Shown here piece after piece: positions 34,718-46,355 of a stretch of 64,000 bases of DNA. The notes beneath the pieces were generated by a model, which saw nothing but the letters and a program-made list of their open reading frames with translations, was not told where the DNA came from and did no database searches. Source of the DNA: Acarospora socialis (lineage: Eukaryota; Ascomycota; Lecanoromycetes; Acarosporales; Acarosporaceae); the NCBI GenBank assembly GCA_025617375.2, contig JAMYGW020000001.1:1178001-1242000 (forward strand). The letters are read 5' to 3'. Made by a program: the position numbers and the translations under genes. Every line of letters begins with the position of its first letter. Position 1 is the stretch's first letter.

Positions 34718-35395
34718 AAGCCATTGCGGTTCTCCACCTTTGTTGAATTCGTGTAACTCGAATGATCTACAGTTTTATCGCTGAACGGTAGAACACCACT
34801 GCGCGTGAGGAACAGACTAGTTCATCACTACTTGCTCAGGATAGACATCGTTAAGAGGAGGAATGATTGCGGAGAAATTATACCCTCCATAACCATTGTC
34901 TCGACTTCGCGCCACTATTACCAGAACCTGCTATGTGGCTGTACGAGTAGGTCACGACTCCCGAAAGCCAGGTGCTGCACTACTGCCCTACCCTCTCTCC
35001 AATATCATCGTCCGTGTTCCTCACGTGGCGTAGGACAGACAAGCAACCCCCCAAATCTGACCCGCTCACCATGGCATCGAACAGGCAGCATACCCATGGA
35101 CTCATGGAGTACTTCGTTATCCACGCGAGGTCATTTCTATTCAGTAGTCAGCCGCTGTGTACACGGTCCTGTTGCTCAAAGCTGTTTCGGAGAGTGACTT
35201 GTTAAGCGTGATTATGGGTGAGAGTCTACAAGCTTGGTGAGTAGTTATGCGCATGAGTTGACGATCACACCTCTATCCACATGTAAGAGCCCAATAACAA
35301 AGCCTTGTCTTCGACGCCCCTAGCTTCGAACACAAAGCATGCCATCTCCACCATACACCAACTCCTACCCCTCGCACACTGCTTCTACACTCCTC
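34718..35395. other. intergenic between convergent genes
   Basis: 3' flanks of the dioxygenase and MMS19 genes. Short ORFs here look non-coding. Confidence 0.5.
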
Positions 35396-38300
35396 TTAGT
35401 CCTCGTCATCCGGCTCGTCCAACCCTAACCACTTAGACCGACAATCGACAGCCTCCTTCCTCACAGCCCTCTTCGGATCGTCCAGGACGGTCATCAGACC
35501 CCTTATCACCGCTTTCCTGTACGGCAGCAGCGCGCTATCCTTGACTTTGCCAGGAAAGGTACGTAGACAGCGCAGTGATGCAGTTCGAACTTTCTGTGAT
35601 GGGAAACAACATCAGTATCAAGACATATTGCGAAGAAGGGAAGGGGAGGTGTTTCGCTAGGTTTCGGCTATTGGCCACTTACGGGTATATTCCCTTGCGG
35701 TTCGGTGGCGGCCTTCAAGAGACGGTCAATGAGACTGGAGATATGCCCCTCCACAGCCTTTGGATTCTCATGCGCGATGACGGTGAGGGTTTCGACAGTC
35801 GCGAGCTTGACTTCGGCGTCTTCGAGGTCGAGGCTCTGCAGTAACAATGGTAGAAGTGTCTCGATTTCAGACATGAGAACATCACTGGGAACATAGCGCA
35901 GCAATCCGGACAAGGCGATGAGGTAGTGGGGTTTCGCTGTCGTATCGGCGCTTCGGAAGCGTGGTGGGATGCTGGCGGCGCAGATGTTGAAGACTTTCTG
36001 CTTGGCGAGCAGACGGATGGTGGCGCCGTTCTCTTTCGTTAGCACCTCATCTGGCGCGAGTAGAAGGCCGAATCCTCGTGCAGAGACGGAGCCGTATGAT
36101 GAATGGTTGAGAAGCTGTAGAAGTTGTTCGAGAATTCTGTCAGTGGCGACGAGCCGGAGAATGAGTGCTCTTGCTATCCAGAAGATGACGCGAATTGAAG
36201 ATTCTGAGAGGTTGTCTATATGAAGGAGCCCTGTCTCCGGCCGCCAAAGAACGTTAGATGCAAGATGAGTGTCACGGGAGGGTAGGAATTTGTTAGTAAT
36301 AAGAGCAATTTGTCGTAAGATTGTTAATCTTGTAGATGAGACATCGTCTGACAGGGATAATCGGATTAGCTCTTCTAGTAACGCGTGTGTCTCTGGAGTA
36401 TTAGACTCTCCGTATGGTAGAGGTGCCTGACAGGTGATCAGTCCGGCAACGGTAAGATCAGCCTTGTACACTTACATGATGGTGAACGCCCGCCATTAGG
36501 TAAGTAGATAAGATCATTGTCCGCCTTTGATCCGCTGTTGCATCCTTCCTAAACGGCACCGGTGTGAACTCATGTTGGTCAGCAAATAGTGTGTATATCT
36601 GCTCCGCCACCAGACTTCGCCTATCTTCATCGAGAGCGCGAATCAGTAGATTTGCAAGACGGCCGAGAACCTCCAGTACGGATTCATCGTTCAGCACCGT
36701 GGGCGGGCACTTTCCAGTTGTAGCCAAAACCGTCCTTCTGATGAGACCAACCACTATCTTGTCATAATAACTTTGCAAGTTCGGGTCGCCGCCGAGCTTA
36801 CGTCGGCTAAACACATACAGTAGTGCTGACAATATTGCACGTGGATATGCTGGCGAAGTATTGCTTGATAAAACCACATCCAGCTTGTTCAACAATCGTC
36901 TTATCAGAGTATCGAAAATAGCTTTCTCTACACTCAGCCTTGCTAAGCCTTCAAGAGTGACAATGTAGTGTTTTGGTCCACCCTCGTCAGTGTCCGGCAA
37001 TTTCGACATGAATGCGGGGAAAGTAATATCCATAATCAGCTTAGGCTTAGATATCGAGATTTCCACCAGAGCTTGAATGGCTTCGTTCTTGAGGTCGTCT
37101 CGTCCCGTCCGGTCTTCTGTCAACACTATTTCGTTGTAGTATTGCACCACCATGCCTATCTCACTTTCTTCAAGGTAGTTCCGTAACTTAGCGAGCCGAA
37201 GAAGTCCTCTCGATGCTACCACTCGAAAAGAGATCTCTTCCTTCGCTGTGCTCATGAGAGCTTGGCTGAAGAGTTCAAAAAGTCGGTCTTTGAATGGATT
37301 TAATGGGTTCTCGATAGAAGGATAGGCTTGGATTGCTGTCCAACCTCCGAAGACTTCTATAGCAGATTCGAATAGTTGGACCAAGATCTCTAGCAAAGCC
37401 CGCTGTGTCGCTGTGCCTTCTGCATCTTGATATAATGTAAGTAGCGGTGCGACAACAGCTTTGACGACAAGCGTAAAGGTAACTGCAGAGGCAGCTGCCA
37501 GACAGCTAAGGATCCTCCCCGCAGGTTTTGCTTGCTTGTGCTGTGGTTCGTGCAGTTGCTCATTACACTCTTTCGTGATCGGTCTCATGTACTGAGCTAT
37601 GGGAGTCTGTGCGCTTGCGCTGGTCAAGTTGGTGGACAATCGCACCCCGATGGCTCGAAGTGCGGCAAGAGCTTCTTCCGCCAGATCCTCCTCTTGCATG
37701 GTCAAGATCTCATACTTCAGAGAGTCCCACAGAGTTGTGGAGTATCGGGCAATGGTCGTAGCGTCGTACGAGGACGCACAGGCAGTAATGGTCTGTAGTA
37801 CGTCTTTCTACTATGGGTAAGTATATCTCAGGACCTTATGCTATGGGTTACATACCTTTACATTAGGTGAAGTAGAATCAAGTTTATCTAGAAGTTGCGG
37901 AAAAGCATAGGGGGCGAAGAGTTTGGTCGATGCAATACAGTCCCGAAGGCGAACCTTCAGGTCCTGCGCAGTGATGCCGTACGGATCATTAGGTGGCGGC
38001 CGGAAGGTGATAGGGAAATAGCAAAAAACAGAGTCGAAGAGCATCTGTCCCAACGGTAAGTCACAGATTTCAGTACAGAGAAGAGTGTAAGCTTATAGAC
38101 CTCGACGTGATCCTCGATCTTCCATTCGACCATGACAGCCTTCAGGATGGAAAAGATGATCATCAGATTCCGGGGATCTTTCTCACCGCTGACGAGGTCG
38201 GTGATACCAATTAACGAGTCGTCGCCAAGGTTCCTTAGAGCTTGCCGGTGGCCGGTCATTAGTCCATTCAGGAGCTCTAATACTAGGAACCTCTGTAATT

Positions 38301-38850
38301 GCGGTTTCAGCTGCAGGTCCTGAAAGTGCTCAATCAAGCTATAGTGTTGTCCGGTCAGTCTAGCCTCTACAGTACGACTTTGGATACTGCGCGATAAATG
38401 GAAGTGGGGGTCAGGACGTCGGAGGTACGCACTCACGCTCGGAACGTTGCCACAGTCATGTCCGCGTCAAATCTGCCCAACTCCTGCAATTTTGTGAGAG
38501 CTTCCACCGCTCCTCCATCCTCAACACGATCACAATAGAATTGGCATAACACTGAGAGTTGCTGCCTGGAAAGGAATTTGTCCGGAAGAGCCGCGAGAAC
38601 CGCAGAGAGATAGGCAATGGCCTTGGCGCGTATGGATGCATCTTCGTCGTTGATGTACTCGCCAAGCGACTGGACGACCTCGATCAGAGTCAATTGCTTG
38701 GTCTCGAGCTCTGCGCATTGGGTCAGTACCGAGCACTCAGCACTTGTAGACACGGACCCACGACGTACTCTTCGCAGTCGACTGAGCAATGTGCTTAGCT
38801 TCCTGCTTGTCTTTCTCGACAGTAAGCAGGTAATCCCGTACAGCAGACAT
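35396..38850 (-). CDS. MMS19: MMS19 / Met18, cytosolic Fe-S targeting HEAT protein
   Basis: Exons 38850..38769, 38710..38437, 38338..38101, 38044..37856, 37807..36476, 36426..35683 and 35593..35396 give 1,018 residues, all in frame. The N-terminal HEAT block has TLIEVVQSLGEYINDEDASI, RAKAIAYLSAVL, CDRVEDGGAVEALTKL and MLFDSVFCYFPITFRPPPND. The C-terminal HEAT block has ILRQIALITNKFL, GFGLLLAPDEVL, YLIALSGLLRYVP, LLPLLLQSLDLEDAEVKLAT and DDPKRAVRKEAVDCRSKW. MMS19 works in the CIA targeting complex that loads Fe-S clusters onto DNA polymerases, helicases and XPD, and it affects methionine metabolism and transcription through TFIIH. Confidence 0.95.
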
Positions 38851-38930
38851 AGCGAGACTGCTCGAACGCTGCACTTTCGTTATCTTTGTTCACATAAGGT
38901 AGGCATCTACCTGCACTCAAATTAACCGAT

Positions 38931-38938
38931 TGACGTCA
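38931..38938. promoter_or_regulatory. CRE palindrome TGACGTCA in the MMS19-MTD1 divergent promoter
   Basis: A perfect 8-bp ATF/CREB site in the 197-bp gap between the two start codons, 81 bp upstream of the MMS19 ATG and 110 bp upstream of the MTD1 ATG. Fungal CRE-binding bZIP proteins act in stress and amino-acid control. Position and palindromy are seen; function is inferred. Confidence 0.6.
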
Positions 38939-39047
38939 AAATCTAGGTTTCGCTTCCTAGCGTTCGTTATCTTATCACTCAGCCCTATCGCTTCACTTTC
39001 CCCCAAAGCAGCCCCACTACGCAACCCTAATCGCAATCTTCCCCAGC

Positions 39048-40231
39048 ATGGCGACGCAGACAGACGCTCCAGCGTCATGCAAGGTTGTGCTTGCCGGCAC
39101 AGTCGCAAAAAGCCTGCTTGCAGAAATAGCTGAAGGGCTCCGACAGCTCGACAAACCTCCCCTCCTCGTCGGTTTCCTGGCCAATACAGATCCGGCGGCG
39201 CGCATGTACGCCGATTGGACGGCACGCACGTGTAAAGAAAAGTGAGCATGTTCGTACCAACATCTATTACCTTCATTTCTCCCTGGCGCAGAGCAAACGT
39301 GATCTGACATTCCGCAGCGGATTCGAATTCCGACTCCGTGAAGTGGACCGGGAAGATCTCGAACAGCATATCCTGGCTGCCAATCGCGACGACACCGTCG
39401 ATGGAATCATAGTCTACTACCCCATCTTCAACAATCGCCAAGACCAGTATCTGCAGCAGATCACGGACGTCAGCAAGGATGTCGAGGGGCTGAGTCACCG
39501 GTACATCTTCAACATGTACCAGAACATCCGCTTTCTGGACGAGGCAAGGTTGCAGAAGAGTATACTTCCTTGCACACCGTTGGCGATTGTCAAGATTTTG
39601 GAGTATCTGAGGGTTTACAACACTATCTTGCCGTACGGGAACAGACTGTTCGGTCACTCAATCACCGTGGTGAACCGGTCGGAGGTGGTGGGGAGGCCAT
39701 TGGCGGCCTTGCTGGCAAATGATGGTGCCTGCGTGTACTCCGTCGACGTCACAGGCGTGCAACAGTTTACAAGAGGGGAGGGGATCAAAAACAGGAGGCA
39801 CGAGGTCATTGAGAAGGAAGGGTGGGGTTTGGAGGATTGCGTGCCCTTGAGCGATGTGGTGATCAGTGGGGTACCAGGAGAAAGGTTCCAATTCCCGACC
39901 CACTTGCTTAGGGACGGGGCCGTGTGTATCAACTTCTCGAGCGAAAAGGTACGTAGTTGCGATCCCGATGGAAGAGGGCGTACGATTGACTAGTTTCTAG
40001 AACTTCGATCCGGATGTGAAGCAGAAGGCTTCGATATACGTCCCAGCCATTGGCAAAGTGACGATTGTCGTGTTGCTGAGAAATCTGTTGGTATGTCTGC
40101 AGCAATGCCTCGAAATCATCACCGTAATTGACATCCAGTAGCGCATTGTCCAGAATCGCAAGGAGCTGCCAGCGAAGCCTGCAGCTGCTGTGGAAGCGCT
40201 GGGCAGGTCGGAGAATGCAAAAACAACGTGA
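39048..40231 (+). CDS. MTD1: NAD-dependent methylenetetrahydrofolate dehydrogenase Mtd1
   Basis: Exons 39048..39241, 39318..39948, 40001..40090 and 40142..40231 give 334 residues. The N-terminal folate domain has LLVGFLANTDPAARMYADW with the Tyr of the family, and DGIIVYYPIFNNRQDQYLQQ. The NAD domain has FGHSITVVNRSEVVGRPLAA, DVVISGVPG and YVPAIGKVTIVVLLRNLL. Yeast Mtd1 is a cytosolic, monofunctional NAD enzyme that oxidises methylene-THF to methenyl-THF for purine synthesis. Length and motifs fit that form rather than the trifunctional C1-THF synthase. Its divergent neighbour is MMS19. Confidence 0.95.
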
Positions 40232-40380
40232 TTCCGAGAGGTTTGATCATTCTGGCGTTCAAAAGGGCTGGGAGCATCAGAATAGACACAGCTTGATACC
40301 AGTATATACTACTTACCCGTTCCTAACTCCATACACCTAGCCATATGCAAGCAACACCGTAGCGTAGACCCTAGCTCACA

Positions 40381-41500
40381 CTATCTTTTCCGTGCCTTTT
40401 TGGATTGACCTTCGTCACCGCTCCCATCCACCATGGTCAACTCATCCCCATCATCACCAACAATTTCTGCGTCCACATCCCTACCTCTTTTCAAGCCCTT
40501 CATCTTCCTTGTTTGCAGATTTTTCAGATCTTGGCGACCAAGATGTATCCTCCCCACCTTATCGCCCACGATATCTGTCTCAACATTCTTCTTCTGCTTC
40601 GGCTGCACGTCGCAAGATCAGTTCTCTCCACAACCCCCCAATCGAGCTTCTGAAGCCATACCTCAAGCCCCTTCGCCTTCCTCAACGCCTCCTTCATCAC
40701 CCCCTCCTCCGCCTCCCTCATCCTGCCCACCCTAAAATCCATCCTCGGCCCCATCTCCTCCACCTCGACCCTCGGCAGCTTCTGCCCACTCTTCCTCGTC
40801 CGAATCAAATACACCCGCACCTGGATCAACGGCCCCGCCTCCCTCCCCTCCACCTCCTCCCCGGCGCACACACTGATCAAATACTGCAGCCCCTCCACAT
40901 CCACGCTCCCAACCTCCTGCCCCCTAAACAGATCCAACAGCAACGACCTCGCAAGCGTATACGCCGTCGGAGTCGGCGACTCGAACGGCGTACCCGAGAA
41001 CAAGATCAACGGCTTCAACCCGACCGCGCACTTCTGGTTCTTGAACTGCGCCAACGTCCGAAAACTCTCCGGCTGCAAGTACAGCTCGAGCATGTCGAGG
41101 ACGCGGCCGTCGAAGCAGCGCACCAGCGTCAGGCAGTGCGGCCGCTTCTTGCTGTGGCTGCCGAACACGAGGAGCGCGGCGTCGTTTTTCTGGCTGAAGA
41201 ATTCGAGCGACGAGGCGTCTTCGAAGGGGTGGATGGCGTTCTTTTTGCTGAATTTGAGGGCGAGAGGGCGTTTGAGCGAGTGCAGGTCGGTGAGGGCTAG
41301 CTGGATGATCTCGGAGCAGGTGCTGCCGCGGAGGAAGAGGGTCGTTTTGGGGTTTTCGTGGATTTGGGGCGCCTTTTTCTCGAGGGCGCGCTTGGAGCGG
41401 GCGTTGCGCGGTTTGCTGGCAGGAATTGGTTAGCAAGCCGTAGCGATGGGAATAGATGCTCTGTAGTTATCGAATGGTCAACTTACATTTGACGTAACAT
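40381..41500 (-). CDS. RPF2: Ribosome biogenesis protein Rpf2 (Brix domain)
   Basis: Exons 41500..41487 (14 nt), 41415..40662 and 40602..40381 give 329 residues. The tiny first exon plus exon 2 begins MLRQIKPRNARSKRALEKK. The Brix domain has LFLRGSTCSEIIQLALTDLH, KKNAIHPFEDASSLEFFSQK, FGSHSKKRPHCLTLVRCFDG, VGLKPLILFSGTPFE and PRVEVEEMGPRMDF. Exon 3 supplies the basic tail VGDKVGRIHLGRQDLKNLQ and ends in KKARKR. Rpf2 with Rrs1 brings 5S RNP into the pre-60S particle in the nucleolus. The penultimate intron (GTATGG...TGCAG) is translatable in frame for a while, so it is easy to miss; the conserved EPKQKKNVETDIVG junction supports it. Confidence 0.95.
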
Positions 41501-41815
41501 TGTTGCCGCAGCTGCTTCAGGATTTGTAGCTTGCGCTTCAACTTCGAAAAAAGTTCACGATTACATGCAGGTGCTTGTCGATAAGTACGGTAGCCCTTGA
41601 GCTCATCTAGTGCAGAATGCCGGGTCCACTCTTACGGTAGGGCTACATATATGCCTTTTCAAAAACCATGTACTGAATATATATATCGGCTCAGTGCCAA
41701 CGTAAGGACAGTCGCTGTTAATGACGTTTATACTTCATAGAGAATATGGCAGTGCCTGATCTAGGTTTTTGACGTCCAAAAAGGAGTGCTGGGTATGTGC
41801 GGACCAGAGCAGGTA
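41501..41815. other. intergenic
   Basis: Promoter side of RPF2 up to the MITE. No other feature is recognised. Confidence 0.5.
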
Positions 41816-41877
41816 CTAGTAGTGGTCAAAAGTCCCGGTGATTTTGTGGTTTCCCACCAAAACACATAGATTTCACA
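41816..41877 (+). repeat. Left terminal inverted repeat of the MITE
   Basis: 62 bp; pairs with the right copy at 43139-43200 with about five mismatches. Confidence 0.88.
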
Positions 41878-41998
41878 AGTCTACCATTCAACCACAATAT
41901 ATCTGATAAATATATGACTCACACTGCTGATAGTGATTAATAAAAGATTATGAACTGTCTACTTCAAAATGTATAAAAGATGTGCTGTAATCAGATAT

Positions 41999-42098
41999 TG
42001 TTGAAAATTGAGTCTAGCCGCTCACTTAGTTAGTCTTATTACATAGAAAACGCACACAGCGTTTAGTTTTAATAACAACAACATCAACCATTTCAACA
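41999..42098 (+). repeat. 5' LTR (100 bp)
   Basis: Starts TG and ends CA with 8-bp inverted tips. Nearly identical to the 3' copy. Confidence 0.9.
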
Positions 42099-42593
42099 GG
42101 TTATGAGCCCGGATTCCGTGTAATCCACACCCAAATCAGCTTGTTTGTTGTTCCATTAGTAGACTATGATAAGTCCTATCATTCAAGACTACAAGATGCC
42201 CTAGCTACCGTCCTACCTACCTTGCTGTCGCTGTCCTGGATGCAAAGACACAACAGCCTCACAGTCAGGCACGGAAGCCCCTACATAGTAGGGCCACAAA
42301 GTCAAGGCCTATTCAGGCACATATCTTGTCGACGTCCTCCTCTCTACGGAAGTCCACATAAGCCCCACTGAGGCTGTGGCACATACCTTTGATGTCCTTT
42401 CACCTTGCTGCCTTACTGCCCTTGACACACCTACGGTTACAAAATGGAACAAACCTCGTTGCCCTTGACTCAATTACAGTTACAAAACAGAACAAACCTT
42501 GTTGCCCTTGACTCAACAGGGTGTTACAAAACGGAATAAGGACAGCAAGAAGAAGGAGGGAAGGGACCCTACAATCCTAAGTTTCTAGGGCAT

Positions 42594-42768
42594 GTTGGTG
42601 ACACACTGACAACCATTATGCCGGTGACACACCGACAACTACTACACTGGTGACACATCAGTGACGAAGGTTGGTGACACACCACCTGGATTATGCTGGT
42701 GACACACCGGCGGCCATTACACCGGTGTCACACCGGTGACGAATGCTGGTGTCACACTGGCAAGGATG
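42594..42768 (+). repeat. Degenerate tandem array inside the LTR element
   Basis: About six imperfect units of roughly 25-35 bp, each built on TGGTGACACACCG or TGGTGTCACACCGG. The core GTGACAC/GTGTCAC is itself palindromic, so the array could form small hairpins. Confidence 0.75.
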
Positions 42769-42828
42769 TTTTTTACCTTTCTTACCACTTTTGGTGACGA
42801 CGGCGACGACGTCTAGACTCAGGGGGTG

Positions 42829-42925
42829 TGTTGAAAATTGAGTCTAGCCGCTCGCTTAGTTAGTCTTATTACATAGAAAACGCACACAGCGTTTAGTTTT
42901 AATAACAACATCAACCATTTCAACA
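42829..42925 (+). repeat. 3' LTR (97 bp)
   Basis: Direct copy of 41999-42098, followed at once by the GATAT duplication. Confidence 0.9.
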
Positions 42926-43138
42926 GATATTAATTGACAAAGTGCAACAACACAAGAAAATGGTGGATTCTCATACAAATTTAAGCAATTTTTTGGTTTT
43001 TTGACTTCAATAGCGAATTCTGATGAAATGATAAGTTTACTGAGTAAATTTTGTATGAGAAAGTTGTTTCTTTACTGATTATCTAACATCTATGTGATTT
43101 CTAGAATTTTCAGGCTTGATTGTGTGTCTTGATATATA

Positions 43139-43200
43139 TGTGAAAACTGTGTGTTTTGGTGGGAAACCATGAAATCACCGGGACTTTTGACCACTACGAG
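43139..43200 (-). repeat. Right terminal inverted repeat of the MITE
   Basis: Inverse of 41816-41877, ending CCACTACGAG next to the TA duplication. Confidence 0.88.
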
Positions 43201-43342
43201 TACAATTTATCGTGATATGACAATTCGGAGGAATATGTGCGATGGGACGCCGGACATGACACGCCACCTAGAGAAACCATGAAGGCACCCAAGAATATAA
43301 CCACCCCAAGCGGCAAATGCGACAGAGCCGTAGACTAAGTGA

Positions 43343-45149
43343 CTAGTACTCGCCGTCACCGCCAGCGTCAGGGTCAACGCTGTCACTGGCGACTTCCTCA
43401 TAGTCTTTCTCCAGTGCGGCCAAGTCCTCCCTTGCCTCGCTAAACTCGCCTTCCTCCATCCCTTCTCCAACATACCAATGCACGAATGCACGCTTGGCGT
43501 ACATCAGATCAAACTTATGATCCAAACGGCTCCATGCCTCGGCAATGGCGGTGGTGTTGGACAGCATGCTGACGGAACGATCGACAGGAGCGAGCTCGCC
43601 GCCTGGAACGCGGACTGGCTTTTGGTAATTTATGCCAAGCTTAAAGCCGGTAGGGCACCATTCCACGAGGTTAAACGAATTTTTGGCTTTGAGTGAGGCG
43701 ACAGCGGCAGTGCATTCTTGTGGGACTACATCACCACGGTAGAGCAGCGCTACCGCCATGTACTTACCATCTGAATAGATCCAGTTAATACGGTTTCAGA
43801 ATGAAGATGAGACGAAAGACTTACTGCGAGGATCACAAACGACCATCTGATTGTTGGGTTCAAAGCCTAAGAGCATTAGCGTTCAATATGGCGAATGAAA
43901 GAATGAAGTTACATTGAAAGGTCAGCTCAGCGACTCTGAAGCTCTCGTGTGAACTCTTGTTGCTCGATACGACCGGAGCGTAGCTGATCAAAGGATAGTG
44001 GATACGGGGGTAGGGAACCAGATTCGTCTGGAATTCGTTCAAATCCACGTTCAAGGCACCATCGAACCTAAGACTTGAAGTGATAGAGCTCACAACCTGA
44101 GCTATGAGGCGATTGAGATGCTCGTAGCTTGGGCGAGGAATATCCAGATTGCGGCGGCAGATGTCATAGACAGCCTCATTGTCGACCAGAAAAGTGCAGT
44201 CCGAGTTCTCGATAGTGCTATGGGTTGACAACACCGCGTTGTATGGCTCTACGACCGCGGTAGCGACGCGAGGAGCCGGGTAGACAGCGAATTCGAGCTT
44301 GGACTTCTTTCCATACTCGGTGGACAGACGTTCCAAGAGCAGGGCACCGAAGCCAGAGCCGGTGCCGCCGCCGAAGGAGTGGAAGATTAAGAATCCTTGA
44401 AGGGACGAGCAATTGTCTGCCGCGGCGTGAGTAGGGCAGCTGACTTATGACAGATTGAAACCCTACCAGCAACGCGACGAACGCGGTCGATGACGTTGTC
44501 CACCAATTCTTTTCCAATTGTGTAGTGGCCACGAGCGTCTAATACGCGCCGTCAGTATTGCCAGCCGGGCTATGTTATACGAGTAACACACAGTTGTTGG
44601 CAGCATCTTCTTTCCCGCTAATCAACAGCTCTGGGTGATATAGCTGCCGATACGTGCCAGTGCGGATTTCGTCGATTGGCTGTGATGTTTTTCAGCATCG
44701 CCCAGTGGACATCTCCTTAGTGACGGTACCGATGGGTCTAAATCGACGAAAATCGATCGAGGCACGTACTTTCCTCTTCCCGTCTCGGTGAAGAAGGTCT
44801 CGAATGAACCAGCCTCGCCGATGTCCTTGGCTTCGGGATCAGGATGACCATCGGCCTTCAAGCCATGCTCGAGAAGGTAGCTGTCCTCAGCGGTCAGGTT
44901 CGTAGTGTGGTTCTCTTGTTGGCCGAGGCGGTGAAGGTGGAATGCTTACAGTTCCCAAGCACTGTTACCCAGTTGCGTGCCGGCCTGACCAATGTGAAGA
45001 TGACAGACCTATGACTGAAGGTCAGTATGAGGTAGGTATTAGTCTACTATTGTAACTCATGTGAATTCAATGTCCGGGTTGTGGACGCGTCGAGCTGTCC
45101 ATGGTAAACACTGAAACACTGAAACGTAACCACGTACCTCGCCCCTCAT
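43343..45149 (-). CDS. tubA: Alpha-tubulin
   Basis: Exons 45149..45138 (12 nt, MRGE), 45008..44950, 44880..44730, 44679..44592, 44538..44467, 44416..43913, 43866..43825 and 43770..43343 give 451 residues, the exact family length. Marks are [26 protein letters not shown]-type GTP loop as [50 protein letters not shown] and the C-terminal tail GGDGEY, ending in the Tyr that is subject to detyrosination. Seven introns, several near the 5' end, are common in fungal tubulin genes. [10 protein letters not shown] at the start resembles the second (B-type) alpha-tubulin of filamentous fungi more than VISINIGQAG, so a paralogue may exist elsewhere. Confidence 0.97.
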
Positions 45150-46355
45150 TGTTGGGTTTATGGACAAGAAATGAAGCAATCAACTGAGAAAAGCAATTGG
45201 CAGAGATGTAGGTGCGAAGGGTAAGCTGCTGGTAGAATGGAATTTCCCAACAGACACTGGCGTGAGTATCTTCAAAGTATTGATCTCAGGGAGGTAAGGT
45301 AGGTAGTGGGGTTAAAGTTCTGGCGGTGTGATAGTGATAGCAACAAGCGAGCAACTCCTAAACGACAGGGGAGCACAACAATTCCTAGCACAAATATCTG
45401 TCACAGGCTTCACGTCAAGATGGACTATGTTGTCTTAGCACTCTGCAATGATTGCCGTCAGTTCACCACACATGCTACACACACAGCTTCCCTGGCGAGT
45501 CAATGGGCATTACAATAGATTCTGCATAAGACGTGTTTTATCACATGGAAAATCGCGACAAAAGGTCAAGCCTGGTACCACGGGACGGGAAAGGCGGCCT
45601 TCCCCTGCGTCAAAATCTTAGCCGAGTCCCAACGTCCGGATCGTCTGCTGCTGACTAACATCAGAGTCGAATCTTGGTATGAAGCACCTTACTTGCTTCA
45701 AATAAAATCCCTTTGGTAGGACCATTGTTACAGAGAGGGCAAAAACTAAACGCTCTACTCTTCTGCGAGGATACTTTCAAGCTATACGTTGCATATCGGG
45801 TTTGGGTCTATTGTTGGATATGCACGATTGGAAGCTACACCATCTGCAAAGCAATGACGTTGGGGCGGGGAGCATTTGCCGAGACTGCATTCTTCTCAAT
45901 GATTATCGATAAGTCAAGTTTAAAAAATCTGAACATGCGATGGGAATTCTGGAAAGCCACGTACTTAATGATGATTTCTTAACAGTTGTAAATATTGGAT
46001 GGTTCAAGTACACTGAGACGACTTTCTTATCCTTTGTCTTTCTTAATCCTTGACTGCCCGCTTTACCTGATCCGTCTGCACTGATCAATTTGAACAAAGC
46101 ATACAGTGCGAGCACCAAATCTGGACTTCAAGAAGCTTGCAATTGAGCATTGGTGGAATGCTCCATAGCACCACCTAAGCAACTCGTTCCCATTCACCGT
46201 TGCTACTGAAATTTAATTGAAACCAATCCCATACACACAGACTAGCATCGAGCACAGTCTGAAGAATCTGAGCACACTCAAGGATCGACACGGTCATTCT
46301 ATCAAGACAACACTCCAAGCCCACTTATTCTGTACCATCCGTCAAGTCAGGGCAT
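45150..46355. other. intergenic (1.2 kb), divergent promoter region
   Basis: Upstream of both alpha-tubulin and the MscS channel gene. An open frame at about 45713-45982 has odd composition and no homology that I recognise. No RNA gene or repeat is seen. Confidence 0.5.

Larger units (their letters stand above)
41999..42925. mobile_element. Miniature LTR element (TRIM-like), copia-type, nested in the MITE
   Basis: Two direct repeats of 100 and 97 bp (41999-42098 and 42829-42925), each running TGTTGAAA...TTTCAACA, are flanked by a perfect 5-bp duplication GATAT (41994-41998 and 42926-42930). Directly after the first LTR lies GGTTATGAGCCCGG (42099-42112), complementary to the anticodon arm of initiator tRNA-Met, the half-tRNA primer site used by copia elements. 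A purine run (AGGGGGTG) precedes the second LTR. The 730-bp interior has no gag or pol frame and holds a degenerate tandem array, so the element depends on a partner elsewhere. The near-identical LTRs and intact duplication suggest a recent insertion, later than the MITE. Confidence 0.9.
41816..43200. mobile_element. MITE, Tc1/mariner-like, split by a nested LTR element
   Basis: The ends are long terminal inverted repeats: 41816-41877 (starting CTAGTAGTGGTCAAAAGTC) and 43139-43200 (complement starting CTCGTAGTGGTCAAAAGTC), matching at about 57 of 62 positions. TA flanks both ends (41814-41815 and 43201-43202), the target duplication of Tc1/mariner elements. Without the nested insert the element is about 450 bp, AT-rich and has no transposase ORF, so it is non-autonomous. 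Its body has a further inverted pair near 42974 and 43044 (CTCATACAAATTTA against TAAATTTTGTATGAG). It lies between RPF2 and the alpha-tubulin gene without touching either. Confidence 0.88.

Noticed and set aside
40392-41300. 302-residue plus-strand Pro/His/Arg-rich ORF
   Set aside because: Antisense shadow of RPF2, which is firmly supported by its Brix motifs.
41816-43200. Reading the whole repeat as one element with internal direct repeats
   Set aside because: Two separate pairs of ends with their own target duplications (TA and GATAT) show two nested elements.
45713-45982. 89-residue plus-strand hydrophobic ORF
   Set aside because: No good start context, no family resemblance, and it lies in AT-rich intergenic DNA.
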